DNA of 64,000 nt, from positions 7,843,495-7,907,494 of the forward strand of contig OZ234502.1 of the NCBI GenBank assembly GCA_965153455.1, read 5' to 3'. Under the pieces are notes generated by a model. It ran no database searches. It was not told the origin of the DNA and saw nothing but the letters and a program-made list of their open reading frames with translations. How positions within the stretch are numbered: the stretch's first letter is position 1; every line of letters begins with the position of its first letter. Source of the DNA: Sphagnum compactum (taxonomy: Eukaryota; Bryophyta; Sphagnopsida; Sphagnales). The translations under genes and the position numbers were made by a program. Below, in pieces: positions 25,031 through 34,377 of the stretch.

Positions 25031-25934
25031 TGTTCAGAAGCAAGGTCCAATAAGCTTAAGTTTGCTATCTTCACCAAATACATTCAAAGTCACGTTAGAT
25101 TTGGAAAATGTTGAGCACATAATTACATGTTTAAGGCTGATAAATTTGTTCACAATTTCAGAGAGTTCACCCCTCCGCAGTCCCCCCAAGATCAGTTAAT
25201 TTGTAACAGACCCATGTGTACATGAACCCTCATGATTCCAAAAGTTGAGTGAATGTGAGTTTCACATTGGTGTGAGTGCTCTGAAGGGTGTACTTCTCTG
25301 CCTAAGGAATCAGCACAGATTGTACTATACCTCAGCAGAGATTGTACTTTGCCTGAGCAAATACAAGACATTGCCCACAAGTCTGGAAAAAAGTAGAGTT
25401 GGATTCCATTCATATAGCCCACAACTCAACTCAATCTGCTGCACAAGAGAATATGTTTCATGATACAACTTACAAAGTCTTCACTCATCATATACTCACT
25501 AAGTATCATCAAAGTTGTTGCATTTGTGAATACTTCATGTTGAGATCATGGGGACGTAGTAGCAGAGCAATGTGCAGCTCTGTCAAAGTTCCAAATCCAT
25601 GAAGTATGTGAATTTAATGAATCACCCATTGCCAGGTGCTGCAGATCATGAAATCAAATTCTAGACACACCAAAAAGGAAACAGGTCTGCAAGCACAAGT
25701 GTAACACAAGCTGCAGAGAGATGGATGGAAATATGTGAAAAGTGTTCCACAACACCGAGTTTTATATTTATATTACAGAGCAACAACCTCAATTAGACCA
25801 AAATCTTATTTCAGATTTATACATTGGCGATGGTCACCACCCAGTGCACCTGTTGAAGTACTACTACAACTACTACTACTACTACTTCAACTGCATCCAG
25901 CAGGTCGACCACATGATCATGGTAGGGAAAAAAT
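25031..25934. other. downstream flank of the HD-Zip gene
   Basis: No gene recognised. A TAC/CTA trinucleotide run lies at 25858-25886. CG content rises towards the gene from about 25800. Confidence 0.5.
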
Positions 25935-26557
25935 CTAGAGGCCTGTCGTGGGGTTGTGGGATTTTATTCTTGCAAGCATACATATTGTATAAGCGCAGCT
26001 TGGTGCGGCAAGGTCATCAGCTAAAATCCTAAAATTCAATCTTAAAAATGTAATTTCCAAGTTCCATCTTCTTCTTCTTCCTGATGCCAACAACCATCCG
26101 TTTCCAGCAGCAGCAGCAGTCCCTAAAAGCTTGAACCGCATACTCATCCTTGAGAACGAGCCGGTGCAGGAGCAGCAAGCAACAGGACATGAGTTAACAC
26201 TATTTCTGCAATCCCTGCTGCAGGAGAGCACCAATTGTAGATCTCTATGATATGCATATGCAGTTCTAGTCCAAGTAGAGTACTGGAGTCTTAGAATCAT
26301 CTACGATCATAAATCAATTTCTGACATGACTAGTCGAAGACTACAGAAAGAAGCCTTGAAGGTTCCAGGGATGGATTTGGACTTTCAGATCATGGGGTAC
26401 TGTTTTGAAGTCTAGTAAGATCATTTCTCTATCTAGAACGAACGAGCCCGGCGGTCATAGTATTGCACTGTATGTAGTATTGTGGGGCGGCGGGGGAGGT
26501 ACAGTACCTCTTCTACAGACAATTTTTATATGTACAAAATTCCAGATTCTTATTAGA
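25935..26557 (-). other. inferred 3' UTR of the HD-Zip gene with candidate poly(A) signal
   Basis: Downstream of the stop codon the minus strand stays CG-bearing for about 600 nt. It includes a CTG/CAG run (26103-26120 on the plus strand reads CAGCAG) and a GA-rich stretch. AATAAA on the minus strand (TTTATT at 25963-25968 on plus) is a candidate polyadenylation signal. A 121-codon open frame here (25935-26300, minus) has no recognisable domain and is read as UTR. Confidence 0.4.
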
Positions 26558-28302
26558 CTAGGCCCAGTCCCACCACGGCATAGCAGCTTTATCATCCATT
26601 TGCGACAAAAAGTAGTTGCAAGACTGATCGTCTTGGTAGCAGCTGTTGCTGCTGCCATCAGCTTCCAGTTTGATGGCAACGCGCTGGAACACTTGCGCCG
26701 GGGAAGAGATTCGGCCACCACCTCCTGCAGCACTGCAACATAGATCATCGGAAACAACGTGTAGTAGGCTGGGGTCACCTCCGAAACTCTCTGAAATGAA
26801 TTGTGAGCAGTTGGTCAATCCCTGTTGCAACTGCTGCTGCTCTTCTTCTTCCTCGTCTTCTTTTTCTTGTGTCACAGTTGCTTGATTGCAGAGTGACAAT
26901 CTGTAATTATCAATGGCACGCGGACTGTCCGTGTCTAGTATTTCGCTTGAATTATTGCTGCCTGAACTGGTCGTAGACTGCTCTTTCGACTCTTTGGATT
27001 TGGAAGAAGAAATTATGTCGACAGTGATCGGAGTCGAAGAAGGTTGCTGCTGCTGCTTCCATTGAGCTGCTGCTGGTTCACTAATAGTTTGCTGCGTGAC
27101 GAGTTCAGATATCATCTCAGCCTTCACGGATACAGAATCTGCCGCTGCACGCGGCCCCCCTGGTGATAATCTAGACTGATTCGTATCAACATGAGCATCC
27201 ACACACCCGCAAAACTCCGCCTGCGTCTTTCCTGACAACTCTTGAATCTGTTTGAAATGTACACAATGAAGCCAGCGTAAGCCTTTGAAAGATGATGCAG
27301 ACGGAGATGATGATCATCAGTCATTGTACTGCAAATGCACATGCCGCGGGCTCCCTGCTGCAAGGAGACTTGCGTGACACAGAAACCCAACTAGTGCCGA
27401 CAGATTGCAGCAGGTGTAATACAATGTGACCATAGACAAGGAAGGAAGGAAGGAAGGAAGGAAGTTAAGCTGTATTCACCTCTGTTTTCAGCTTTTCTTT
27501 CTCCAGGACGATGGTCTCATATTCGGCCTTCATTCTGTTGTAATCCAAAGACAACACCTCGTAATCCCGCTCCAGTTGTTTGGTTTTCCAGCGTGCCCTT
27601 CGGTTTTGGAACCAAACTGCGACTTGACGAGGCTGCAGACCTAATTCCTTGGCCAGCTGCATTTTCCTCTCCGGCTCCAACTTGTTCTCCAGCTCGAAAT
27701 TCCTCTCCAGCGACCTCACTTGGTCAAATGTAAGCCTTCTCTTCTTCTCCACGCTGGGAGAGCAGTCGTCGACGCCGTCATCATCCACCCCCGCCTCTTC
27801 CCCCCCGAGTGACCCGTCAACAAAGGAAGGATAGAAAGGGCGCTTCTGACCACAACCGACCACTGCGTCCTCCAGACCACCGACTGAATGAGGAACTGCA
27901 CCAAACAAGTAAACAAACAAGCAAGCAAGCAAGGCCGCTGCAAACGGTCAGAAAATGGACATAAATTTCAGCAATGCTCCAGACTCCTGCAACTATGGTG
28001 ACTCCAAATCATCCTGGTTCTTCACAACTGAGATCTTGCCCAAGACTGCAGGTCAATCAGCGATCAACCAGCTATCCAGGAAATCAACATTCAAGCCTAG
28101 CGTACATTGCAGCTTAGTCCTTGCACCGTCCTAATCAGACTAATTATTTACGATCTAACCCCGGCGCCCGTGGCTTGTCCTCACCTTGAAGACCCATGGA
28201 ATTGCAGGACGCCAACATCGCTACCAACGAGTCTGGGGTGCTCTCGCTCTGCATGAGGCTCATCACATTCTGCGCGCCGAATCCCCTCATTGTAGTTGCC
28301 AT
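26558..28302 (-). CDS. HD-Zip class I transcription factor, three coding exons, 407 aa
   Basis: This is a sequence-specific nuclear transcription factor. Exons read on the minus strand are 28302-28185 (39 codons plus 1 nt), 27895-27480 and 27247-26558 (stop TAG at 26558-26560). Both introns are GT-AG and the joined frame is open. The homeodomain spans about residues 87-146 and has the helix-3 core [13 protein letters not shown]. Ala132 and Trp142 (homeodomain positions 46 and 56) mark class I, which is known to bind CAAT(A/T)ATTG as a dimer. A leucine zipper follows with no gap: L147, L154, M161, I168, L175, L182. An acidic stretch precedes the homeodomain (about 70-83). The long C-terminus has Gln runs (242-246), an acidic/Gln tract (306-320), two psi-K-x-E SUMO-like motifs (VKAE 219-222, IKLE 370-373) and ends PWWDWA, an AHA-like aromatic/acidic activation motif. 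ATG at 28302 is the first in-frame ATG; the frame is open upstream but has no earlier ATG. It is longer than most angiosperm class I proteins. Which subfamily it belongs to is not decided here. Confidence 0.95.
27248..27479 (-). other. intron 2 of the HD-Zip gene (232 bp), inside the leucine zipper
   Basis: The donor is ACAGAG|GTGAAT (27480/27479) and the acceptor TTTCAAACAG|ATTC (27248/27247), phase 0. It lies between the fifth and sixth zipper heptads: KLKTE ends exon 2 and IQELSGK begins exon 3, supplying the last heptad Leu182. If the intron is retained the frame reads VNTA and stops, losing the C-terminus. A GGAA tetranucleotide run (27440-27463) sits just inside the donor end. Confidence 0.88.
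27440..27463. repeat. (GGAA)n microsatellite in intron 2
   Basis: Six GGAA units on the plus strand (TTCC on the transcribed strand), about 16 nt inside the intron 2 donor. Length variation here could affect splicing, but that is only inference. Confidence 0.8.
27896..28184 (-). other. intron 1 of the HD-Zip gene (289 bp)
   Basis: On the minus strand the donor reads CAAG|GTGAGG at 28185/28184 and the acceptor TTTGGTGCAG|TTCC at 27896/27895. It splits a Val codon after its first base (phase 1). Splicing joins SMGLQ to VPHSVGG, which restores one frame across the acidic N-terminal region. Inferred from the sequence; no transcript seen. Confidence 0.85.
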
Positions 28303-28780
28303 CTGAACCGACGAACAAGCTGCTACAACACGAGTTGTGCAACCATACGCGCGGTTTTTAGCAGAGCAAAGAAGATCACACTTCTTTAAAACCGAAGAAG
28401 CCTTCTCTACGCGGCTCACCTGTAGATCAGTACTAGCCTCTAAGGAACACACACAGCGGGGGTCTTGTCTACTGGCTGCTAGTACTACTCCTACAAGGAA
28501 CACTTAGTGCTCACTCAAGAGGAGGGAGCATTCTCAAACACCCATACACCTTTACTTCCAGAGAAACAAACAGACTTGAGTCTCTCACTCTAGTACTAGT
28601 TCAATAACAATGCACCAAACGCACGCGTCAAGGTTCTCTCTCTGAGACTAGTGATCTTCCAACCTCTCAAAGACAAAACTTCTGAGTAGACCGGCGAAGA
28701 CGTAACCTTTAATCTTGCCACACAAAACGAGTGTACTACGTACTACTCTACTAGATCGGAACTTCGAATGTTATATGACT
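28303..28780 (-). promoter_or_regulatory. inferred 5' UTR and core promoter of the HD-Zip gene
   Basis: Upstream of the start codon the minus strand holds a TATA-like CATATAAC at 28777-28770. If used, it would place the transcript start near 28745 and give a leader of about 440 nt. That leader holds two tiny upstream ORFs: ATG GGT GTT TGA (28545-28534) and a six-codon one, MLPPLE then stop (28531-28511). The stretch has normal CG frequency, unlike the flanks. The start site is a guess from the motif alone. Confidence 0.4.
28511..28545 (-). promoter_or_regulatory. two short upstream ORFs in the inferred 5' leader
   Basis: The minus strand reads M-G-V-stop (28545-28534) and then M-L-P-P-L-E-stop (28531-28511), both ending more than 200 nt before the main ATG. 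They matter only if transcription starts upstream of 28545. Such short uORFs often lower translation of the main frame. Confidence 0.4.
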
Positions 28781-29219
28781 CAGGCAGCAGCAACTTTGCT
28801 GCACACATATGAGAAGAGATGCAAAAGACGACTAGATGGCCAACGGTAGTATGCCCACACTACTCTCCCTCTCTCTCACACACACACTGTCTGTCTGTCT
28901 GGCTGCGCTAAAGGGCTGTAATGGCTGGTTGCAAAGTCAGTGCAAGCAGCTGAAAGTAAAGGGGCCCCAGTGTGCTGGCCAGACAGGACTGCTGCCCAGG
29001 CTATATAACAGAGCTGTGCAGTAGATTCCAAAGCCAGCCTGTAGTGTTATGACAGCCAGGAATATGCCCAGTTCATAACCTACCTGTGCTAAGTTTCTTT
29101 TCTTTTGCACTACTTTTACTATCTCTATGTATGTGTGTATGTGTGTCTCTCTCTTTTGTGTAAGGCTTGTGCCCACGTTTACTGCCTCCCACACACCTAC
29201 TTACTTTCCCTCTGATGAT

Positions 29220-29222
<3 letters not shown>

Positions 29223-29252
<30 letters not shown>
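29223..29252. repeat. (GA)n microsatellite upstream of the HD-Zip gene
   Basis: Fifteen AG repeats on plus (CT on the gene strand), about 0.9 kb upstream of the start codon. GA/CT tracts near plant promoters are known targets of BBR/BPC factors; a role here is inference. Confidence 0.8.
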
Positions 29253-29254
<2 letters not shown>

Positions 29255-29478
29255 TTTTCTCTTGGTGGCATTGAATTTTGCAAAACAGGAATCAATCAGA
29301 TTAATTATTTCTACAGTTGTGGTTGTGTCTGTGTTGTCTGCTTATGGAGAGAAAATGATTCTTTTCGTGCTTGCTTGCTTTTGTTCTTTTCTTTTCTTTC
29401 TTACTTTTTTTTTATAAAAAAAAATCTCCACAACACTTCCACTTACTTATTCAGCTGAGCTCGACTAGCAGAATGTTT

Positions 29479-29502
29479 TTTCTTCTTCTTCTTCTTCTTC
29501 TT
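29479..29502. repeat. (TTC)n microsatellite
   Basis: Eight TTC units on the plus strand, in the upstream flank of the HD-Zip gene. Confidence 0.8.
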
Positions 29503-29612
29503 TTAGTTTTCTCAAGCCTCCATTTAGCATCATGAATCCAGTAACTTTTGGATTACTGAATCTAGTAAAGCCTTTGGACAATACTAATAAATTGTGATCA
29601 TCACTTAGTTGT

Positions 29613-29970
29613 GTGAACCAGCACTCAAATTGGTACCATAGTAAAAAACCCAAAATCCATTTAATTTGTTTCTCAATATTATAAACATCCCATGCTTGGG
29701 GTCTCCAAGTTGAAATCTAACATTTTTTGGACTTAATATAATGGCCTCACTCAAAAAAGAACCAGCACCCAAGTTGGTGGGTACCTTCGCCTTTTTTAGT
29801 ACCAATTTGAGTACCTTTTTTGTGACCATATTAAGCCCAAAAATTGCTAGATTTCAACTCAGAAATCCTGATTTAGTCTAAGGATGGGATATTTGTAATA
29901 TTTAGAAAAAATTTAAATGGATTTTGGGGTTTTTACCATGGTTAGCAACCAAGGTGGGTGCTGGTTCACC
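29613..29970. mobile_element. family B element pair in inverted orientation (foldback)
   Basis: It starts GTGAACCAGCACTC and ends GGTGGGTGCTGGTTCAC. The left half (29613-29760) is an imperfect reverse complement of the right half (29785-29970): CCATAGTAAAAAACCC, CCAAAATCCATTTAA, CATCCCATGC, AGTTGAAATCTA and GGACTTAATAT all recur inverted. An internal copy of the terminal motif (GAACCAGCACCCAAGTTGG at 29759) marks the join. It is non-coding and sits about 0.85 kb upstream of the inferred promoter. Confidence 0.75.
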
Positions 29971-29990
29971 CAAGGCTGACCTGATCTGAT

Positions 29991-30014
29991 CTAGCTAGCT
30001 AGCTAGCTAGCTAG
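29991..30014. repeat. (CTAG)n self-complementary microsatellite
   Basis: Six CTAG units; the tract is its own reverse complement. It lies about 20 bp beyond the end of the family B pair at 29613-29970. Shorter GCTAGCTAG runs also occur near 21570 and 30675. Confidence 0.8.
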
Positions 30015-30229
30015 GTTATATCCAGGCTAGTAATTATAACAACAGGACATGAGAGGTCACGGAAAGAGTCCAGTAAGAACGTCGACAGAAACGACAAATG
30101 GTAGGTAAAGAGATTCGTATTCTACGCGCTCGTGAGACGACATTCTCATCAAATCTGGTGCACGCGATAGACGATTATTTACATTACCCAGCAGCCTGAT
30201 GTTCATGGCTGCTGCTGTCTGTCCCTTCC

Positions 30230-30264
30230 CCTCTCTCTTCTCTCTCTCTCTCTCTCTCTCTCTC
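30230..30264. repeat. (CT)n microsatellite
   Basis: Nearly uninterrupted CT repeats on the plus strand at the edge of the upstream CG-bearing island. Confidence 0.8.
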
Positions 30265-30297
30265 ACTCACAGTGTTTTTCTTTGGTCAATTTTGTGA

Positions 30298-30450
30298 TAT
30301 AGCCAAAGTGGCGATGATGATCCGCAAGAAGATTTGGCCAGATCTGGCTACAAGCTAAATATGAAAAGTAACATTTTTAAAAAACATCCTTCTATGTTTT
30401 TGGTTAACATAATTTAAGCATGTTGTATAAGAATGTGGCAAGTTTTCTTT
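30298..30450 (+). repeat. family C dispersed repeat
   Basis: AGTGGCGATGATGATCCGCA, AAGATTTGGCCAGATCTGGC, TAAATATGAAAAGTAACATT and CATCCTTCTATGTTTTTGG. This may be the least decayed copy, since it keeps CG at the start. Confidence 0.65.
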
Positions 30451-30858
30451 ATATTTCTGGAATTATGGCTATATTGAAAATAACAAAAAGCAATTGATTT
30501 TAGCACTTTAAAAGTACGGGTGTTTGGCTACACATAGCAGCCAAAAAACAAAGGCTGTAAATTCCCTGTGTTTTTACTGCATAGTTATGAGTAGTGTAAA
30601 AGGGCACCGTCATCAGTGCATACTGCTGCAGTGTAAGTGCGTCGCTAGTGCAGCAACAGACGACTGGGCCATACCTAGCTAGCTAGCTTGCTTGTTTGCA
30701 TATAATAGCAGCAGCTGGAATGCAGCCAAGAAACTCTCGACGGCTCACATGTTTCCACATCGTCACAAACCCTCTCTCAGCTTGTAGCCTGTAGCAGCAT
30801 GGAAGTTTTTGGAAAGTTCGTTTCTTTTTCTGGTTGCAGCTTATACATGTATGGGACC

Positions 30859-30880
30859 CAGCAGCAGCAGCAGCAGCAGG
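30859..30880. repeat. (CAG)n microsatellite
   Basis: Seven CAG units on the plus strand. They give a spurious polyalanine in the minus-strand frame. Confidence 0.8.
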
Positions 30881-31250
30881 AGGGCAAATTTCTTTCTGTA
30901 CTGTTTGTTGTCGTCCTCCTATGCGGGCAATCCTGCCTTTGAAGGAAAGGCTCTGAAAACCGATATATAATATATCTCTCTCCAATCTTTTTGCTTCTTC
31001 ATCTCTTCGACGGTTCATTCGTTCCAAAGGTGCCCTCGATCAGGGCCCGCAGCTGCACTACTGTACATGCTAGAAAAGCCATACATTGTTCTGCACAATC
31101 ATAGTCTCACGCCCAACTTATTGCAAATGATCAAAGGACTGTTGTTGTTGTTGTAAGTTATAGCTCTAGCTGCCTCCTCCTGTTGCTGCTGCTAGCTTAC
31201 AGGTCTTGAATCTTTCTCTAGGTCTGCTGCATTTCCCAAACCTTCTTCTT

Positions 31251-31270
31251 GATGATGATGATGATGATGA
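31251..31270. repeat. (GAT)n microsatellite
   Basis: About seven GAT units on the plus strand, followed by non-repetitive sequence. Confidence 0.75.
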
Positions 31271-31689
31271 TTATGAACAACCCAACAATGTAGGACAGCT
31301 CGAGGTTGCTGCTGCTCTTGCTGTAGCCTCCTACGACTAATGATTATCATCTAGTGCCCAACACTTGTTTTCCAAGTGATCATCAACAGCACACAAGACT
31401 TCAGATGATTTCCTTTTCAGGATTAATCACTGTTCTCTTCTTGTTAAATTTCGTTTTACTCACTTACTACTCATGATTAGACAATGGTGCCCTAGAAAAC
31501 TTCCTTTTTTTCTCCAAACCATGATAAAAAGGAGCACAGAACACCTTGGATTATTTCCTTTTGATTTCTGTTTTTTTTCTTGTTTTCATGTTCTTTCCCT
31601 CTATGTATATCTCTACATCATGGGTGGATTCAGTAGAATAGAATATGATTAATCTTATAGTTATAGAGGCCTTACCTCATAACAGATGT

Positions 31690-31915
31690 TTGACGCAAAC
31701 TTTGTGATTTCACTCCTCGCAACGTCAAAATACATCGTGTTTATTGTGGCAAATAGTACATTAATATTGTAATATAATATTAAACTGTGTCACATGTGAC
31801 ATATTAAGCTAATATCAAACTTATTTCAAGCTGTAATATTAACATAATATGTGCCACAATGAAAATCACATATTTATTGTGATGAATGAAACCACAACGT
31901 TTATCTCACACATGT
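31690..31915. repeat. family D foldback repeat
   Basis: The left arm (about 31690-31768) and right arm (about 31835-31912) are imperfect inverted copies: TTTGTGATTTCACTCC against inverted GAATGAAACCACAACG, TTATTGTGGCAAAT against inverted ATGTGCCACAATGAA, and ACATTAATATTGTAAT against inverted TAATATTAACATAAT. Non-coding, AT-rich. Confidence 0.6.
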
Positions 31916-32124
31916 ATCATGAAGAATGAGGTACTTATGGAGTAAAGACAATATTTTATTGTAGTGATTTGATTAATGAAGCCTGCTCTGTAACTGACGT
32001 TACTAATTTGTCCACCAGCTCGTAGTTATGCCCTAAAGCTTCTAATTAACTTGCCCCAGGCCAACCCTAGTCCCTCTCCACCCATCTTCAGTGAACAAAC
32101 ACACATGCTCGGATTAGCCTATGG

Positions 32125-32310
32125 TTGCTTCCAAACATTACAAATATACTCCTAATAAGACTCAAACAAAAACATTATAAATATCCTCTTCAAAAAGTTC
32201 TAAATCAGAGTCCTGAGTCCAAATTTGACATTTCTTGGTTAAATATAGCCACTAATAAGAGGCGTCACTTGAAGAAGGTGATGCTACCACAACTGCATGT
32301 GCTGGTTCAC
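32125..32310. mobile_element. family B unit, minus orientation, left end decayed
   Basis: It shares AACATTATAAATATCC, AATCAGAGTCCTGAGTCC, TTGACATTTCTTGG and a right end GTGCTGGTTCACC with other B units. The left terminal motif is not recognisable. Confidence 0.55.
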
Positions 32311-32572
32311 CCTGACCCACTAATCCAAAATCCTGGGTGCTCAGCTAAAGTCCTCTTGCAGTCTTGATGCCAATTTCCAGATCCAGAATTTGGACAGAGG
32401 AAGGTGAAAATTGAGGAGTGGGAATTTGTAGCTGTGGCTCTATAGGCACATTGGGGGACAGTGCTTAAACATAGGATGTGGGAACAAATTTTCCATCTCC
32501 CTATGCAAAATTTTCACCTCAAGTTTTCATTTGAACCTTATCTTCATTCCTTGTGCTCTTCCCACCCCTTGG

Positions 32573-32771
32573 GTGAACCACCACCTACACACTGTAAAAA
32601 ACCCAAAGATTTTAGGGTTGTTTCTAAACATCATAAAATATATTGTCCTTAGACCAGAGGAGGGTCTCCAAGTCCAAATTTAAGATTTTTGGGGTTAAAA
32701 GTAGGTTCAAGATTAACCTCTAAGAGGCCTCACTCAAGAACATGAAGGTACTAGTGTAGGTCCTGGTTCAC
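32573..32771. mobile_element. family B unit, minus orientation
   Basis: GTGAACCACCACC at the left and GGTCCTGGTTCAC at the right bound shared blocks: GTAAAAAACCCAAAGATTTT, TAAACATC, GGGTCTCCAAGTCCAAATTT, AGGCCTCACTCAAGAA and GAAGGTACTAG. About 200 bp, non-coding. Confidence 0.7.
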
Positions 32772-32861
32772 ATACTCATGCTCTCCCTCCAGCCAACTTC
32801 GCTACAATCACCTCTTTGATCTTAAACAATTTGGGACAATTTGTTGGCCTTGTCTACCAAG

Positions 32862-33157
32862 GCAAGGATATTGTGTTTAGATTCATTGTAAAGTATAGTA
32901 GCTTAATGGAATTTGGCCCCTAGGTAGTAGGTCTATTTTTATATGATGACTTTTGAAAGATGATATTTTGGCTTGTGTTGAAACTTCAGATTAGTTATAG
33001 AGTTGTGATATCTTGAATGATTTGATTTCTTTTAGAGCATTTTTTTGAAGATTATATTTTTGCATGGTGAAATATTTGGATTTTCATAATTCTTCTTTTG
33101 CATTAAGTTACCTTTTACTGTAAATGGCAAGGCCACAGTGTGACGCACCCCTTGTTA
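32862..33157 (+). repeat. family E dispersed repeat, copy 2
   Basis: Partner of 11101-11408, by eye roughly four-fifths identical. It ends at ACCCCTTGTTA, as copy 1 ends at CCCCCTTGTTA, which suggests a real element end. It starts within 100 bp of a family B unit. Confidence 0.75.
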
Positions 33158-33978
33158 CTTTGCATTTCAAGCTGCTGGAATGTGGCTGGTACTGATTGAC
33201 CCCAAAATTGCACTGCATTTTGCCTTAGCAGACATGTACCTCACAAAGGACTAACATAACCTGATTCCACCCAGACTAAATAAATATCCCACTTGGCCTG
33301 AAGCTCTGTAAAGCTATTTCAGTATTCTAGGCTCTGTGTATGAGAGGTCCTGCATAGCAGGTGTCAAAAAGGGTCAGGGGATAAATCCCCCTCCACTCGC
33401 CCCTCTCTGGACAGAGGAGAAAAACGCGAATATAGACAAAACCCAAATTCTGGCCTGTCTTGAATTACCAATATCTGGGCCAAACTCTGGCGCAGGGTGA
33501 ACATCAAATGCAAATGCAGAGTTGCCAGGATGCCAGTGTCCACACACATGTCACAAACAGGCTTTTAAACAAATTAATAAAGCAGCAGATATGAGATGGA
33601 AAATGGTAGTCCTTAATGCACTGATATAATTCATTGCCCATGTCCCCAAGATCCTCACCTGGCTGCCCTTTGCAGCCCGGGCACCTCATAGCCGAGAACA
33701 TCTATGAATGCAGAGAGGAATGGATGCATGCATGGAAAGGATGTTAATTGCATCCTATGGAATTGTAAGTAACAATGAATACGATTCCTGGGGAAATTTG
33801 GATCATGTGTAAAATCCATTCTCAATATGCAGTGTACACCCTTTGTGTAGTGAGCAGGCAGGTGAATTAATTCGGCTCAGTTACAGTGCCACGGACTGTC
33901 AATGCATTTGACCATTTCCATATAACACTACGATAACCAAATATGGTTTTACTTATAAGGGGTGTCTCCGCTCATGAT
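33158..33978. other. intergenic DNA with one exon-like 43-nt stretch
   Basis: On the minus strand 33701-33659 is bounded by a pyrimidine-rich acceptor (GCATTCATAG|ATG) and a strong donor (CCAG|GTGAGG). Adjacent 33370-33545 has a moderate open stretch. No matching gene could be assembled. Confidence 0.25.
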
Positions 33979-34363
33979 GGCCACAGTGAACCAGCACCCA
34001 ACAGTGCACTATCCACTGGATGCCCAGTATTACTCAGTTCTGGATGAACCTCACCTGAGTTAAGATTTGGTTTCACCTTGGTAAACAATTCTGTAGGAAA
34101 ATAGGTCTCATATATAGCTAGATAGGTAGGAAAATAGGTAATTAGTAGGTAAGTAGATGGTTTATACATAGGTAAAGGCTTTTTTACTACCTTAGCTACT
34201 AACAACCTGCTTGCCGGTTGTTAGTAGCTAAGGTAGGCAAAAAAAAGCAACTGAGGTAACCACCATGGTTAGCTAGGGAACTGGAACCCAACAGATAACT
34301 GTTTCCTGGATCACTTACCATTCATCCTTGTGGTCCGCTGGTGGGTGCTGGTTCACTGTGGCC
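33979..34363. mobile_element. family A non-autonomous TIR element, copy 2 (best preserved)
   Basis: The terminal inverted repeats are perfect over 22 bp: left 33979-34000 (starts GGCCACAGTGAACCAGCA) and right 34342-34363. A TCATG motif lies outside both ends in inverted orientation, so the true repeat may be slightly longer. The centre holds a hairpin (left arm 34178-34207, right arm 34216-34248) with a perfect 21-bp stem. 385 bp, no coding capacity. I could not settle a target-site duplication, so the superfamily is left open. Confidence 0.85.
34178..34248. repeat. internal hairpin of family A copy 2
   Basis: CTACCTTAGCTACTAACAAC pairs perfectly with GTTGTTAGTAGCTAAGGTAG across an 8-nt loop. 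T-rich and A-rich shoulders extend the stem to about 30 bp. Copies 1 and 3 have weaker versions at the same place. Confidence 0.85.
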
Positions 34364-34377
34364 GGCGCATGACACAT

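Larger units (their letters stand above)
30020..31330. other. CG- and trinucleotide-rich island upstream of the HD-Zip gene, no gene called
   Basis: CG dinucleotides reappear here (30061-30180, 30610-30660, 30736-30760), together with a (CT)n run (30230-30264), (CAG)n (30859-30880) and (GAT)n (31251-31270). A family C repeat interrupts it at 30298-30450. A 114-codon minus-strand frame (30683-31027) is alanine-rich because of the CAG run and matches nothing I know. It could be a distal promoter, or a 5' UTR exon of the HD-Zip gene. Confidence 0.3.

Noticed and set aside
25935-26300. 121-codon minus-strand frame downstream of the HD-Zip stop
   Set aside because: Sits in the inferred 3' UTR, with no domain; openness reflects local composition.
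28303-28503. N-terminal extension of the HD-Zip protein
   Set aside because: The frame is open upstream but the codon at 28503 is GTG and no in-frame ATG precedes 28302.
30683-31027. 114-codon minus-strand frame with polyalanine
   Set aside because: The alanines come from a CAG microsatellite and the rest matches nothing I know.
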